Assembly: GCF_035222375.1 (NCBI RefSeq)
Contig: NW_026946366.1
Span: 2,852,001-2,916,000 of the forward strand
Origin: Podospora pseudocomata
Lineage: Eukaryota; Ascomycota; Sordariomycetes; Sordariales; Podosporaceae
Direction of reading: 5' to 3'
DNA: 64,000 bases
In this document: piece by piece, positions 1-12,738 of the stretch
Numbering within the stretch: the stretch's first letter is position 1
Layout of the letters: every line of letters starts with the position of its first letter
Translations under genes and position numbers: made by a program
The notes under the pieces: model-generated
Seen by the model: only the letters and a program-made list of their open reading frames with translations
What the model was told of the DNA's origin: nothing
Database searches by the model: none

Positions 1-18
1 CCAAAAAAGCTCACCAAG

Positions 19-1822
19 ATGGATGCTTACTCGATGTCAATTAGTAGCGCTTCTCGGAGAGTCACCTCGAAGCTGTATCAAGATCTGAAGACAGCCAGGC
101 TTTACACTTTTGACAGATCACATAAGGAACTGGGCATCATGGATAGAGTCTTACAGGTACCTGTGGTTCATAGTAGAAGCTGGTGTTAATGCCGCTAACT
201 CACTTGGTAGTTCGAATCTTTGGATCCGAATAGAAAACCACACATTGGGATCGTCGGTGCTGGTTTTGCAGGTCTTCGATGTGCAGATATCCTCATTCGA
301 TATGGCTTCCGAGTGACGATCCTTGAAGCCCGTAATCGCCTCGGCGGCAGGATACATCAAGAAAGGCTCCCTAGCGGCAATCTGATAGACATGGGCGCCA
401 ACTGGATCCATGGCACTGATGATAACCCGATCCTGGATCTGGCAAAGGAGACCAAGACACACACTGGGGTCTTTGACAGCGAATCGTATGTTTTTGACGA
501 AGACGGCACACTTCTATCTGCACAGGAGGGAGAGAAATTCTCAACGGTCATGTGGAATATCATTGAAGAGGCTTTTGAGTACTCTGAGAAGCACGGGACT
601 CAAATAGACGCGGACAAGACGCTGTTAGACTTCTTCAAGGAGCAAATTCTCAAGCAAATACCCGATACACTAGAGGGATATGAACGCCAGAGGAAATTTG
701 TCCTGCAGATGGCCGATCTTTGGGGGGCTTTTGTTGGCAGTCCAGTTGAGACACAGAGTCTCAAGTTCTTCTGGTTAGAAGAGTGTATTGACGGTGGTAA
801 GACATCTTCAAGAGCTAGCTCGTATCACGCCGACACTGACATTACAACAGAAAATTTGTTTTGCGCTGGGACCTACCACAAAATCCTGGAGAGGGTAGCG
901 AAGCCAGCTGTTGATGGCGCTGATATTCGATATGGAACGCGGGTATCGGAGATATACGGAAAATCTACATCACCCAATGGAACTCCCAGGGCGAGGACTG
1001 CCGATGGCCAGATACTCGAGTTTGACGAGCTGGTTGTCACCACACCGCTTGGATGGCTCAAACAGAACACTCAAGCATTCCACCCTCCTCTTCCAGATCG
1101 ACTATCCAAAGCCATCCAGAATATTGGATACGGGTGCCTAGAGAAGGTCAGTGTCTATCACGACTTTGTCTGCACACATATGACTAACACCTCATGTGTC
1201 ACAGGTGTACATCTCCTTCCCAACTGCCTTCTGGCTTATACCTGATGCAAATGGACGGAAAGTCCAAGGATTTTGCCAATGGCTTTCGCCAAACTATTCC
1301 AAAGACACCAATCCCGCCGGTTGGACCAACGAGATCGTCGAGCTCGCCTCCATGGGGCCTTCTTCTCATCCGACGTTGCTATTCTACACATACGGCGATG
1401 AATCACGACATATCACATCCACCTTGCGCTCTCTGCCCTCGCAGAAAGAGAAACTCGACTTTTTGTTCAACTTCTTCAAGCCATACTACTCACGGCTGCC
1501 GTCATACGATGAGAACAACCCCGACTGCCACCCTGTAGTTGCGGTAGCCACTGACTGGCTTGGTGATGATTTGGCGGGGAATGGCAGCTATGCCAACTTC
1601 CAGAAGGGGCTCAAGGAGGGCGACAAAGACATCGAGATCATGCGGCAGGGAATATTGGGTGAGGGGATCTGGCTGGCAGGGGAGCACACCGCGCCGTTTG
1701 TTGCTCTGGGGACTGTGACAGGGGCTTACTGGAGCGGGGAGGGGGTTGCAAAGGAGGTGGCGGGGAGTTATGGGAAGAGGATGGCGGAGAAGCTTGGAAA
1801 GGAGGCTGCCATCACCAACTGA
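19..1822 (+). CDS. FAD-dependent amine oxidase (polyamine oxidase-like)
   Basis: Exons 19-156, 211-1146 and 1205-1822 encode 563 residues. The dinucleotide-binding motif IGIVGAGFAGLRCAD followed by EARNRLGGRIH marks the FAD fold near residue 60. The C-terminal GEHTAPFVALGTVTGAYWSG is the typical flavin-contacting end of the monoamine/polyamine oxidase family. Such enzymes oxidise amines to aldehydes with release of H2O2; the substrate here cannot be read from sequence. The frame containing the FAD motif has no ATG of its own. A 54-bp intron (157-210, branch GCTAAC) joins it to an upstream exon that stays open to the left edge. The ATG at 19, in context ACCAAGATGG, is the preferred start, but an upstream exon or start outside the window is possible. 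Intron 2 (1147-1204) is in frame. Confidence 0.82.
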
Positions 1823-3000
1823 AGCGTAGTTCATCATGATATCTGTGTCAAAACGGTGGCGGGGAGAGCGAGGTCCAGGCTAATAAGGTAACGGTTGGTT
1901 ACATTCCTGAGCGTCCACAGATTTATTGTTTCGGATAAAGGTAGAGCAGTTACCTATTGTAGCTTAGCAACGGCAAGTCACAGCGTTTTGTTTGCTGTCT
2001 GGAACTCCCTGCTGCTATTGCCTGTGCCTTGTCTGCAGCGCGAGGGCTGCGCTGCTTGCGAAATGGTGAGGCGGGCAGAGTCAAATGACTGCTTTGGTGC
2101 AGAGGGTTGCATCTCGAGGAGTCAGCCTGTTGCAAAAGATTTCCCCTAGCCGTGGTAGCACCCGCCACGTCGTATTTGTGTGAGCCTCCCACCTGGCCTC
2201 TCCCGACGGTTCCAAACATGCCGGTTTTCAATTTCCCAGCACCCAGCATAAGGCATCCAGCCTCCGTTCTCGCTTGGAGCTGGTTCCAGCTGGGTCCAGC
2301 TGGGAAGGCCGACCTAAGTGTCATCGGTCTGAGGTCCAGTGCCGGTGTCATGGCGGGGCGCTCCTAGCGAACCCCTAAGGTTGGGAAAGTGGGGCGCCTA
2401 AGCTCACTCTGTGACTCTCTTCTAGTGGAGGCGTTTTGCTGTATTCGTATCCCTGCCACGTCCAGCACGCTACCGATAAGGCCGATCAACTGATTGGTGT
2501 GTAGTTACACCCAGAGCTTGTCACGGGTCGTCTCTTGCAAGCTGCTCACCACGTCAACTCACGGCTGTGTTTCTGGTTCCCAGTTGCGCCTGTTGCCTGT
2601 GTCTGGAAACCTTGGAATCCCGGGGGCTTCTTTTTGGGTTGTCCCCTAAAAACCCTAAACAAAGTACACAACACTATCCAGAGAAAGCCTCGGAGGCTTT
2701 TGAAAATCTTGTTTCGCTGTGCCCTAACCTTCACCCTTACACCATCGCTGTCATTGATGATGCTCGCCCCAATATGACCTTGCCCCGCACATCCGCCTCG
2801 TCGTCCCCCAGACAGTTGGACGATTGCATATCGAAGTGCCTGTCAGCTCATCGAACCATCATCCGATCCGATACCCAAACACTGAGATATCCAAACCAGC
2901 ATACTTACCAGACGGTGACGGTGACGGCGACCCGGTGAAACCGCCCCGCGCGCGCCGAACGACCGGCATCGCAGATAAGCGATAACGATCATCGCCCATC
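1823..3000. other. Intergenic region: amine oxidase 3' end and ATG2 promoter/leader
   Basis: No convincing gene is seen on either strand; open frames here are short and start at non-ATG codons or lack family-like sequence. The right part should hold the ATG2 promoter and leader. It contains two CCCTAAA-type units at 2644-2659, about 340 bp before the ATG2 start, and an ATTGG (inverted CCAAT) near 2490. Confidence 0.6.
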
Positions 3001-6000
3001 ATGGCGTCTTTCTTTCCGTCGTTTCGCCAGTCGCGGATGCCCAAGCGGCTGCTTCGGTTCGCCCTGGCACGGCTAGACGTTCTGGACGAGACAGCGCTTG
3101 ATTTAGAGAACCTTGATTTTGCCGTTGGAACAAACACGGTCCTGGAATTCCGAGATGTCGGGCTTGTACTCCAGGTACGCACCTGCCGCCTAGTTTTGAT
3201 GCTGACCTTGACGATGCTTTCGTAACTTGTTGCAAGGGCTGTCTATCCTAACATGTCGTAATGTGAAATAGAAACTGGAGAAGCTCTTGGGGCTCCCTCC
3301 AACCTTTTCGATCCAGAAAGCCAAGATCCTCGTCTTGCGAGTTACGATTCCCATGAACATCTTCACAAGCCCGATCATAGCCGAGGTCGATGGTGTTGAT
3401 GTCCAGCTCAAGATTATGTCGCAACAGGAGGTGGAACAGCAGCGGTCAAAGAAGAGGAGGAGATGGCGGGCCACTGATGATGTCGTTCCGACTGCTGCCG
3501 ACCTTGCGCAGTCGTTCCTGGAAACACAGCCGGTATCAGAGAAGAAAGAGCTGGAACAGGCACTTGTTGCGGAATCGCAGGACCTCGGAGCTTCAGTAAC
3601 CATGAGTGAACCTGAGAGCGATGACGAGTCGTCGTTCGGTACCGGCCAAGCTCTGTCACTGCCAGCTTTCATGACCGACTTCCTCCAGGGCATTGTCGAC
3701 AGAATGCAAGTTCGGATACATGGTGTTTCATTCCAGGTTGATACCGAAGTGCCACTGGACGCGAACTCCCAGCCCCCTGAGTTGGTCACTTTTCGACTTT
3801 CGCTGGATAAGGTGGATGTGGAAGGTGTCACTACATCAGCAGATGATGCTGAGGGCGGTCCAGAGATTGTTCACAAGGAGGGCAAACGGCATATTCTTCT
3901 GGACAACATCCGAGCGTTCCTGATCACCGAGGCAAATGTGTTCTCGTCATTAGTACCATCCCCGACGATGCTATCTTCTCAAGGATCAGCCCAGTCTCCG
4001 GAAGTAACTGAGGCCCCGTCATTTCCAACTCCCGGCGTCAATCTGGCAGACAGCATAAGCTCTGCGTCGGTAACTTTGGATGATTTTGCGCAACTTCAGG
4101 CTCAGATGCACGATAGCGAGGCGGCGTTGAATATCCCCTACGAGTTTGACCAACCTAATACGTTTGTTGAATATACAGAGCCGAATTCGCCTGGTTCCAC
4201 ACCCCGGGCATCTCTTTACCAAGATATGGCAGGCCTTGGTCTTCAGGAGCACGCCAAGTCTGCGCTTGTAGAGCCGGGGGCTTCAAGCTGGTCTGCTCCG
4301 GAGAGAGAAGCACAGTCAGAGCCTTTTCTCCGGCCTCCAGAAGGCTTCCCACTTGGTTCGTCGGTCTCTCCCGCTGGCTCTGTGCACTCAGAGGCTGCTA
4401 GTAGCGAATCTAGTGGCGGAGCCGAAGACCTTACGCAATCCCATCTCTACAGCCACGAGGAAGCTGAGAGCATGTACATGAGTGCCTTCTCACATACAGG
4501 TTCGGTAAAGTTACGCGGAGCAATTCCCGGATCTTGGGATGAGCAAGAGCCCGTGTCATCGGGGGGAAAATCCGACGCCGCTGGCCCATCATCTGCACAA
4601 CCCCAGAATTCACCCCCACCAGAAACACAGGGTGGACGGTTCTACAACGAGACTGGACAACCGCCAGACCAGTCCTCTCTATCTCCCCAAGGCACATCGC
4701 CAATATCAACGCGAAGACCCGTTGCCGAATTCTCAGAAGATCACAATCTAGGCCAAGAACCAGAGCGTCACCAAGATGACATCCCGACGCCTCGTGGACC
4801 TACCAGATTAGTGAAAGAAGTCGTTTCACTAAGCTCCATATCGGTCTATCTACCATCAAATCACAAGCACCTACACGTCACGACTCCTGACCTCGCAAGT
4901 ACTACCCCAAATCTCCCAGGAGCATTTTCGGTCCACTCACCTGCACCACTGAGCCCCTCGTCACCCGTTTCCGAAACCCCGGCTGAACACCCGCCTCTTG
5001 ACCCATCTATTGAGGTTATTCTGAAGCCGATAGAGGTGCGGTTTGATGCCTCGATTGGGTTTCTTTTAGCCATGGTGGTGAGCCGCCTGCTGGAAGCAGT
5101 GCAAACATCCGAAACCACCAATACAGCTCCGTCCCGGTCAGACTCTAAGCCTGCGCTGGACCTCAAACTCGTAGTGGAAGGTCTATCACTCCAATTTTTG
5201 GAGAAACTTGCAGGTGTTGCCGACACGGCACAGAGACATTTCGAGAAGCGGTCACGGGACTTTGCGCCCGATGTCCTCCTGCAAGCAAATTTGAGGGGAA
5301 TCAAAGCTTCGCTCTCAAGCTCTGGCTCCGACATGGAAGCCGATATGGCTATTGAAAAGCTCACATTTGGGTATGCCAATGACCAGATTATATCGTTTGA
5401 TCGATCCGTTCAAATGTATGAATCTATGGCTGCCAGCACTCTCTTGTCTGCGGGACAGGATATCTCAGTCAAGCTCACCAAGAGCTCTGGAAGGTCGAGC
5501 CTCAAAGTTAACACACTTCCTCTACATGTCAAACTCGATCTCCCAAAGTTGGATGAAACATTCAGCTGGTTTGGAGGCTTGAGCAGCTTCCTCAACATGG
5601 GCACTTCGATCACCTCGAATCCTACAAAGAGCACAACCGTTGCGCCGCAGAAGCCCAAGGGTGTTCGATTCGAAACCCCGAGTTCGGATGATCGACCTGT
5701 CAGTTCAGGTGACAAGGCTGAGATGCGCATCAATGGGATCCGGCTGGATGTTATCGGGAGAGACTGTAGCATGGCCCTTGACACCAGCGCTCTCAAGTTG
5801 ATCAACAGGGGAGAAGGCGTCGGTGTGCACTTCAGCAAGATACAGCTGGCAGGGCCATATCTTCGCAATTCCCAAGCTGCAGCTCCCATCATTGCCAAAA
5901 TTGTGGACACCCGGATCGAGTTTGTCATGGCGCCGCGGGAACAAGATCTTGAGAGGCTTGTTGAACTCATCACTCCGTCACAGAGCAAGTTTGACAAGGA

Positions 6001-9000
6001 CGGGGATGAGATCATGGTTGACATGCTCATTCGCCAACGGCGAAAGGGGTCGGTTCTGAACTTGACCGTCGGCAAAGTCAATGTCAATGTGGGCAGACTT
6101 CAGCAGCTCAGCTGTCTACCCAGCTTGGCAGAGGATCTTGCCAAACTCGGGACTGTTGCCAAGTATCTGCCCGAAGATGACCGGCCCGGGTTGCTCTCTT
6201 TTATTCATGTCAAGAGCTTTGAAGGCGCTGCCGACATTGGTGGACGTTTTGGAGCGGTTCAAGCAGCCATTGCAGACCTGGAGGTGGCTCACATCACTGT
6301 TCCTACTCTAGTTGCTGTTGCTGTGACAGGTATCACTGTCACAAGAAACCAGGTCGAGGACCTTGTGACGACACCACCAAATCCCGCAACGGCCTCGTCA
6401 TCAAAGCCGCCTGTCCTGAGGATGAGAATGGTGGATGATATTGAGCCGGTCCTCAAAGTCAGGCTGAACGGGCTGAATGTCGAGTACAGAGTGCCTACTA
6501 TCATGGCCATCTTGCAGCTTTCGGAGGATGCCACACCGCAAGACTATGAGGCTAGCCTTGCAGCCTCGGTCGCCAATCTTGGTGATCACGCTCATACCGC
6601 CATCAAGGGCTCACCAGCTGGTTCAGCATCGTCGGGGCAAGAATACAGTTCAAAGCCCATCAAAGTCGACGTTGCTTTCGAGGACTGTCTGATTGGCCTG
6701 AACCCTCTCGGCCCGCCATCCAAGTTGATTCTTGCGCTGACGACAGCATCGCTTGAGGTGGTACCCGGAAAAGACGAGAGTGTACATGCCGTCCTGGAGA
6801 TGGATAAGGCATCCATTCTGCTCATTGATGATGTCACGGTATTGGACACGCCTGGGGCGCCGTTTGCTTCGAAGCGACGGCCCAAAGTCATTCCTACACC
6901 GCAGATCACCGAGCTATGTTCCAAGGGTTTTGTGCACATCAGCCAAATCTCCAAGGCTCAGGCTGTCGTGAACACAACCAAGGATAAGAACGGCGATTCG
7001 CAGCTGGAGGTCGAACTACGTGACAAGCTTCTGGTCATGGAGACGTGTGCCGACTCAACTCACACTCTGATTGCTTTGGCAAACGCTCTAACCCCGCCTA
7101 CACCGCCGAGCAAGGAGGTCAAGTATAAGACATCGATTGTTCCGGTGGAAGATCTGCTGGCTTCCATCACTCACGACGCGTTTGGCCGCGCTGAGGGTGA
7201 TTATGACTTTGATAATGATTTTCTTCCTGTTGCTGGAGAGCACAGCGGCGAGATGGATAGTGAGCATGACTATTATGGCGGACCAAACGATAGCCCCCTC
7301 AACATGGACTCTCAGTTTTACGACGACGAGGTTATCCACGAAGAGCTTTTCGATGCCACTGCTCAATCGCTTGACTTGTCAAAAACCAGAGTTGAGGAGA
7401 CGAACGATGGTGTCTTGCTCAGCACTGCTAGCCTGAGCACCGACAATAGCACAGACAATAGCAGCGGGCGTCTCTCAGTCGAAGAAGGGTTCTTTGAGAA
7501 GAAGGAGTCGGCTGTCAAGGGCACAGCGCACCGGTGGAACTCTAAGAAGAACAAGTATGATGATGGTAACGACACCAAGATTCAACGAAGCCCGCTCAAG
7601 GTTGGTGTGCGTGATGTCCATCTTATTTGGCACCTGTATGACGGCTATGATTGGGTGCGGACTCGAGAAGTCATCGCCATGGCGGTCAAGGAAGTTGAGA
7701 ACAAGGCATACGAGAAGCGGGCCAAGGCTGAACGCAAGGATGACTTGGATGAAGAAGAGATTGTGGGTGACTTCCTTTTCAATTCGGTGTACATTGGAAT
7801 TCCAGTCACTCGGGATCCAAAGGAGCTGGCCGCCGCTATCAACCAGGAGTTGGGGGATGGAAACGATACCGAGTCGGTCGCCACCACGGCCTTCACAACC
7901 TCCACCATTCGCCCTGCTGGCAAGCATCACCACGCTAGGTCCAAGAGCCTGAAATTGGGCAGGAGCAAGGATCACAAGATCACATTTGAGCTCAACGGCG
8001 TGAATGTGGACTTGGTCACCTTCCCACCTGATTCTGGGGAGACAGTCAGCTCCATCGATGTCCGTGTCCGCGACCTGGTCGTTTTCGACCATGTGGCTAC
8101 TTCCACGTGGAAGAAGTTTGTCACATACGACGAGGATGCGGGTGACAGAGAGGAGGGCGCAAATATGGCCCACATCGAACTTCTCAACACAAAGCCTGTG
8201 CCCTCTATGCCGGCTTCTGAAATTGTCTTGAAGGTCAGCATTCTGCCTCTTCGTCTTCACGTCGATCAGGATGCGCTGGACTTTATCACACGGTTCTTTG
8301 AGTTCAAGGACGACTCGACACCTGTTCACGCCTCTCCGAGTGATGTGCCCTTCATCCAGCGTGCCGAGGTCAACGACGTGCCTGTCAGGTTGGATTTCAA
8401 GCCAAAGCGGGTCGACTATGCTGGTCTCAGATCAGGCCATACGACTGAGTTCATGAACTTCTTGATCCTGGAGGATTCCCGCTTGGTTCTTCGCCATGTT
8501 ATTCTTTACGGCATCGCCGGATTTGACAAGCTTGGAAAGCAGCTCAACGACATTTGGACGGACAATGTCAAGCGCACACAGCTTCCTGGTGTTTTGGCTG
8601 GTCTGGCACCAGTCCGCTCTCTTGTGAACGCTGGCAGCGGCTTCCGTGAGCTGATTGAGATTCCCATCAAGGAATATCATAAAGACGGGCGCATTGTCCG
8701 CAGCATTAGGAAGGGTGCGACCCGTTTTGCAAAGACGACTGGTACAGAGGTGGTGAAGCTGGGCGCCAAACTCGCCATCGGGACACAGTACGCACTTCAA
8801 GGAGCCGAGAGCATGTTGGTTAACAAGCCAGCTGGAGAGTCAAGTAGCTCCGCGGCTCCCATTGCCATCGACGATTGGGACGAGGGAGATGAGTACGAAG
8901 CCGAAGAGGAGACGACCAACCGGCAGGTCAGCCTGTACGCGAACCAGCCGCTTGGTATCCTCCAGGGCGTGCGAGGCGCCTATTCGAGCCTGGCCAGGGA

Positions 9001-9274
9001 CCTGGCGGTGGCAAGGGACGCAATCATTGCGGTGCCAGCCGAGGTGATGGAGAGCACGAACGCTCAGGGGGCGGCCAAGGCTGTGCTGAAGCGGGCACCG
9101 ACGATTATCTTCCGGCCTGCCATTGGTGCTACCAAGGCCATTGGACAGACTCTGCTGGGCGCGACGAACAGTCTTGACCCGGCGAACAGGAGACGGGCGG
9201 AGGCGGTGAGTTTTCTTGGTCGGATACTACAGTGAAACAGGTTGCTGACTTTGTGACAGAAATACAAGAAATAA
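3001..9274 (+). CDS. ATG2: Autophagy-related protein 2 (bridge-like lipid transfer protein)
   Basis: Exons 3001-3174, 3272-9205 and 9260-9274 encode 2040 residues, within the usual size of fungal Atg2. The protein begins [20 protein letters not shown] and continues with a chorein-type N-terminus ([20 protein letters not shown], then a VDGVDVQL segment). The middle alternates beta-rich segments with long disordered Ser/Pro stretches (about residues 240-560). The C-terminal part has the [16 protein letters not shown] region and the helical [12 protein letters not shown] stretch typical of Atg2. Atg2 moves phospholipids from the ER to the growing phagophore, working with Atg9 and Atg18. The long frame has no ATG start; a 97-bp intron joins it to the 58-codon first exon. 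A 54-bp last intron adds only KYKK and the stop. Confidence 0.95.
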
Positions 9275-10217
9275 TCGAGTAAGAAAACCACAGACAAGGG
9301 AGTCTTTTTCTAGAACCAAACATCACAACAAAGGCGTACACCTAGCCTTGCGAGATTGCATGGCAAGTCCTCAAGAATTAATAATGATTTGTTTTTACGA
9401 AGGGAGAAAGAGAATATCACGAAGAGGGGGGCATGATTACTCGGAGTTTTGGGGGGTTGAGGCATTCTAGGGATTGGGGGATCTGGGAAGGAGTTTTTGA
9501 ATTTCAAGTCATATCTCTTTAGGGGTCTCTCTATCTGCGCTTTAGTTTTTTTTTCTTCTCCTCTGAAGACGATTATCTAGTGTTTTGGTCAATTGGGAGG
9601 AGAAGAACGATATAGCATACCCCCATGAGGTCTCAGTAGTTTTTGGTTCAGTCTTTATTTACTTTGTTTCAGCTCTCTATGCTTTTGAGGGTGTGGTGAT
9701 GTGATGAGGTGATGGTTGTTGCGGTTTTACTTTTGACCCGTTGTGATCAGCTTTGTGAGCTCTAGGATAACTGCAAATCAGGAGAATATGGGACCTGGAG
9801 GCTCTCAAGTTTGCATTCTACTCTAGCTAGAAAGGTTATTGACAGGAAAATAATTAAAAATAGAGACTGTAATGAGATGCCAAGGGGTAGAAAAATAGTT
9901 GATGTATCTGTGCTGGAACCGCTTCTGGTAATCTTGAAACTGACGTCCGGTTCTTCCAAGGCCTGCCAATATGTACTTGAGGTGCATCGACTTACCTATC
10001 TTTCAGAACTCTCATCCCAAGCAGCAGTCGCCATTTTCTTGTCCACAAGGGAAAGAATGTGAAGAGAGCACAGTAGTCAAGACTAGAAATCAGTACTCGA
10101 TCCTTTTGGTTCAGTGTTGATTTATGCGATTTGCAAACTTGGGTTTTGCCAAATGCTACTCCCAGCACCCCAGCATCATCATCATCATCGAGTTAAGATG
10201 GGTATGGATGGGTGTGT
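9275..10217. other. Intergenic region downstream of ATG2
   Basis: AT-richer sequence with no gene I can support. The 83-codon plus-strand frame at 9811-10062 has no recognisable motif. A short (ATC) run lies at about 10173-10189. Confidence 0.5.
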
Positions 10218-10600
10218 TTAACTCCCGCTAGACTCATTCATCTCCCTCTCCCTCGCCTCTCTCTGCTCTCGAAGGTGGGTCTCTTTGCTTATTCTCTACA
10301 TCACACACACACACACACACACGCGCGCGCGGGAAAAGGTCAGCAATGTTATCCGTTCTCTCTCTACTGGCCGTTGCAAATAAAGTTGTCGTGACAGGGA
10401 AGGGGTTAGGTAATATACTCACTGCGTTTGTCTTTGCGGCTTGGATTGACGATCGGGTGTAGCTACTCATATAAAACTCATCAGCAACCCAGTTGCGATG
10501 TAAATAGCGGAAACGTCTGCGGGCATGTGCTACTGTGCAAGGCAGGTGTGACTTACACAAACAAAATCGAAGCCATCGTGAAAGCCGCCATCGGGGCCAT
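10218..10600 (-). CDS. Probable small single-pass membrane protein, three exons
   Basis: Exons 10600-10557, 10462-10423 and 10295-10218 (minus strand) would encode 53 residues. Exon 1 gives MAPMAAFTMASILFV, a hydrophobic helix. A GT/GTAAGT junction and a 94-bp intron lead to exon 2, YTRSSIQAAKTNA, so that helix and basic stretch join in frame. A GTGAGT donor follows. The proposed last exon is highly charged and ends in a stop in the same frame, but its acceptor, just after a (GT)n tract, is the weakest part. A short hydrophobic helix plus a basic SxxAAKxNA segment resembles small mitochondrial or ER membrane proteins that I recall from other fungi, without a firm family name. If the last acceptor lies elsewhere, the C-terminus changes. 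Confidence 0.5.
10302..10331. repeat. (CA)n followed by (CG)n dinucleotide tract
   Basis: About 20 bases of alternating CA run directly into alternating CG. Alternating purine-pyrimidine tracts of this kind can adopt Z-DNA. It falls inside the proposed second intron of the small minus-strand gene, a few bases upstream of its 3' splice site. Confidence 0.9.
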
Positions 10601-11330
10601 GACCGTCTGTTTCTGTCAGCTTCACATGCACGCGCCCGATAACGGAGAGAAAAAGAAAAAAACACCAACTCTAGAATTGAATTTCACCATTTTGAATTCT
10701 TGCAATTATCTCATTTCTTGCCCATGTGCCGTTTACTCCTGAGATGCTGGGTGAGCTTAAAAGGTCGACGATGTTAAGGTTTAGCGGGTGTTATCGGAGA
10801 GATCCATTTCCAAAAATCGCTTCTCAAAAGGAGCGAGCAAGCGACATCACACCACTTTTCCAGAACTTGATATCACTAGGTACAAACACCACACATTCAA
10901 TGAGCACAGTACATGATTCAGATTATCAATGGACGAGTAATAGATTTTGAACCTTTTTGATATTTTTTTTCTCTCATTCTTTATGACAACATCTATCGTC
11001 TCTCTCTCTCTGTCCCCTATGCAATTATGTTCCCCTTAAAAACTCCAGACCCCAAAACCCTTTAAACCCCCCCTCTCCCTACTTCATCTCCTGATGAAAA
11101 TCAAAGCCCCAATGCAAGATGCGACAAATAAAATGAGGGAAACAATAATATGTCCATATCATATCAACCAAAAATATGACAGCTCGCCTGCCTGCCTTTG
11201 TCTGCTCGCTCTTGACTCGCCTTGCTTTGCTTTGCCTCGCACGTCAAACAAATGCTGCTTGCTTGCTTGTCAAGTGTCTTATACTTACAAATAATCTTAT
11301 ATGCGCCTCTCTTCCTCTCAAGAAAGGGAT
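10601..11330. other. Intergenic region
   Basis: No coding signal seen. It should include the promoter of the small gene at 10600 and the 3' end of the carrier gene that stops at 11331. Pyrimidine-rich runs occur near 11000 and 11340-11400. Confidence 0.5.
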
Positions 11331-12738
11331 TTATGAATCCAAAATCTCTCTCCTCTCCACGCTGCCACCACCCTCCAGCTTCTGCCTCCCTCTCTCCCTC
11401 AGCCCGTTCATCCGCCTCATCGCATACTCATACGTCAGCATCGTAACCGTGGCCGCCGGGACAGCCCTCATCATGTTGGTCCCCATGCCCGCGTAGAAAG
11501 CCATCCAACCCTCCTCCCTCAAAATAGTGCGGAAAGTGGTCACGATGCCCCTATATCTCGGACCGTTGCTAACCGCTGGCTTGTTCTGACCGGAAGCAGA
11601 TGGCTCAGTCACTCCAAAACCCTGCATGTATTCATGCCCCGGCATGGGCCTTCGCTGAGTCTGCAATCTTGTTCGGATGACCTCGTGGGGATAGGTAGCG
11701 CTGCTGGCCATGATCTTGCTCAGAATCGACGCCGACAAGATCCCGAACCAGTGCGATTTATCTTCCTGGCCGGCTACTGGGGCAGCACCCATGGACGTGC
11801 CAGTAAATTTGGTCTTCAAATATTCGTACACGGGGAATTGGACCGCTACGTGGGTGAGACCGAGAAGGGCGGGAGTGAGGCCGGAATAAAACGAGAGAAT
11901 ACCCTCTGTGGTGTACATCTTGCGCGCAGCGTCAAGTGTCGATCGGTAGTGCCATGGCTGATGGAGCGTAGGGCGCGAAGTTGGCGTGTTGCTCCCCTTA
12001 GGATACAGCGAAAATCGTGTCCGGTCATGGCCAGTCGTCTGTGACATTAGTCGTGTCTTGATCACCCAGATTGGGTTCGTTGCAATCGTGCTGCTGGCTC
12101 CTGCTATGATGGATGACCAGAAGTTGACGACAAATGGTCTGTCTGTGACCGGGGTGTCAGTATCCCGCCACTTTCCAGGCCCAAAGATCAGTTCCCTTAC
12201 CATGATATTGTGACAGATAAATCTTGCTCTTGTTGTAAACCGTAAACCATACCGCCCATGTTGGCAGATACCCCATAATGATCGGTCCCAAGCCCCTGTA
12301 CATCCCCCTGATTCCTTCCTCCCTCCAGATAATGTTAGCCGTGCCAAACAGGCCCTTGTAGACTACTCTCTGGTGTCCGGTATGCGGGCTGTTCTTTTGC
12401 ATCGCCAATATTCCCCCCTGAGCCTGCAGCTTCGTCTTGATAACATCCAGCGGGCAAGTCACGACTCCAGACATGAACCCTCCCACCGCGCCCGCCAGCG
12501 CATTGAACTGCGAGTCCGAGGCGTCGAGTGCCCAGCGCTCCGCAAGCGTGAGTTGTTCCCCCGCCATGCTGGCGTTGCCCCCTCCGCCTGCCCCGCCTCT
12601 TCCCGAATGGTCGCTCGTCGGCTGCGAAGAGGGCGGCTCTTCGACGGCGGGCGGGTCCGGAAGCGTTACTCCATATTCCGCTCGAGGCGCAGATACGGCT
12701 TGTCCGTCGGGTGTGAGGTGGTGATGTTGGTTGGACAT
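11331..12738 (-). CDS. Mitochondrial carrier, NAD+/nucleotide type (Yia6/Ndt1-like)
   Basis: Exons 12738-12201 and 12142-11331 encode 449 residues. The three mitochondrial-carrier repeats are visible with signatures CPLDVIKTKLQ, NPIWVIKTRLM and YPHEVIRTRLQ. The second repeat carries Trp where most carriers have an acidic residue (PIWxxK), a hallmark of the NAD+, FAD/folate and pyrimidine-nucleotide carrier branch. The first repeat, with IIMGYLPTWAVWFTVYNKSK, is closest to yeast Yia6/Yea6. The likely role is exchange of NAD+ or related nucleotides across the inner membrane. The N-terminal 75 residues are low complexity and poorly conserved. The 58-bp intron has a TACTGAC branch. The gene is divergent from QCR7. 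Confidence 0.88.

Noticed and set aside
205-222. GTTCGAATC, a tRNA B-box-like sequence
   Set aside because: It lies in the coding start of amine oxidase exon 2, and no A box or acceptor stem surrounds it.
3190-3831. 213-codon minus-strand frame across the start of ATG2
   Set aside because: It overlaps the well-supported ATG2 exons on the opposite strand and has no recognisable domain.
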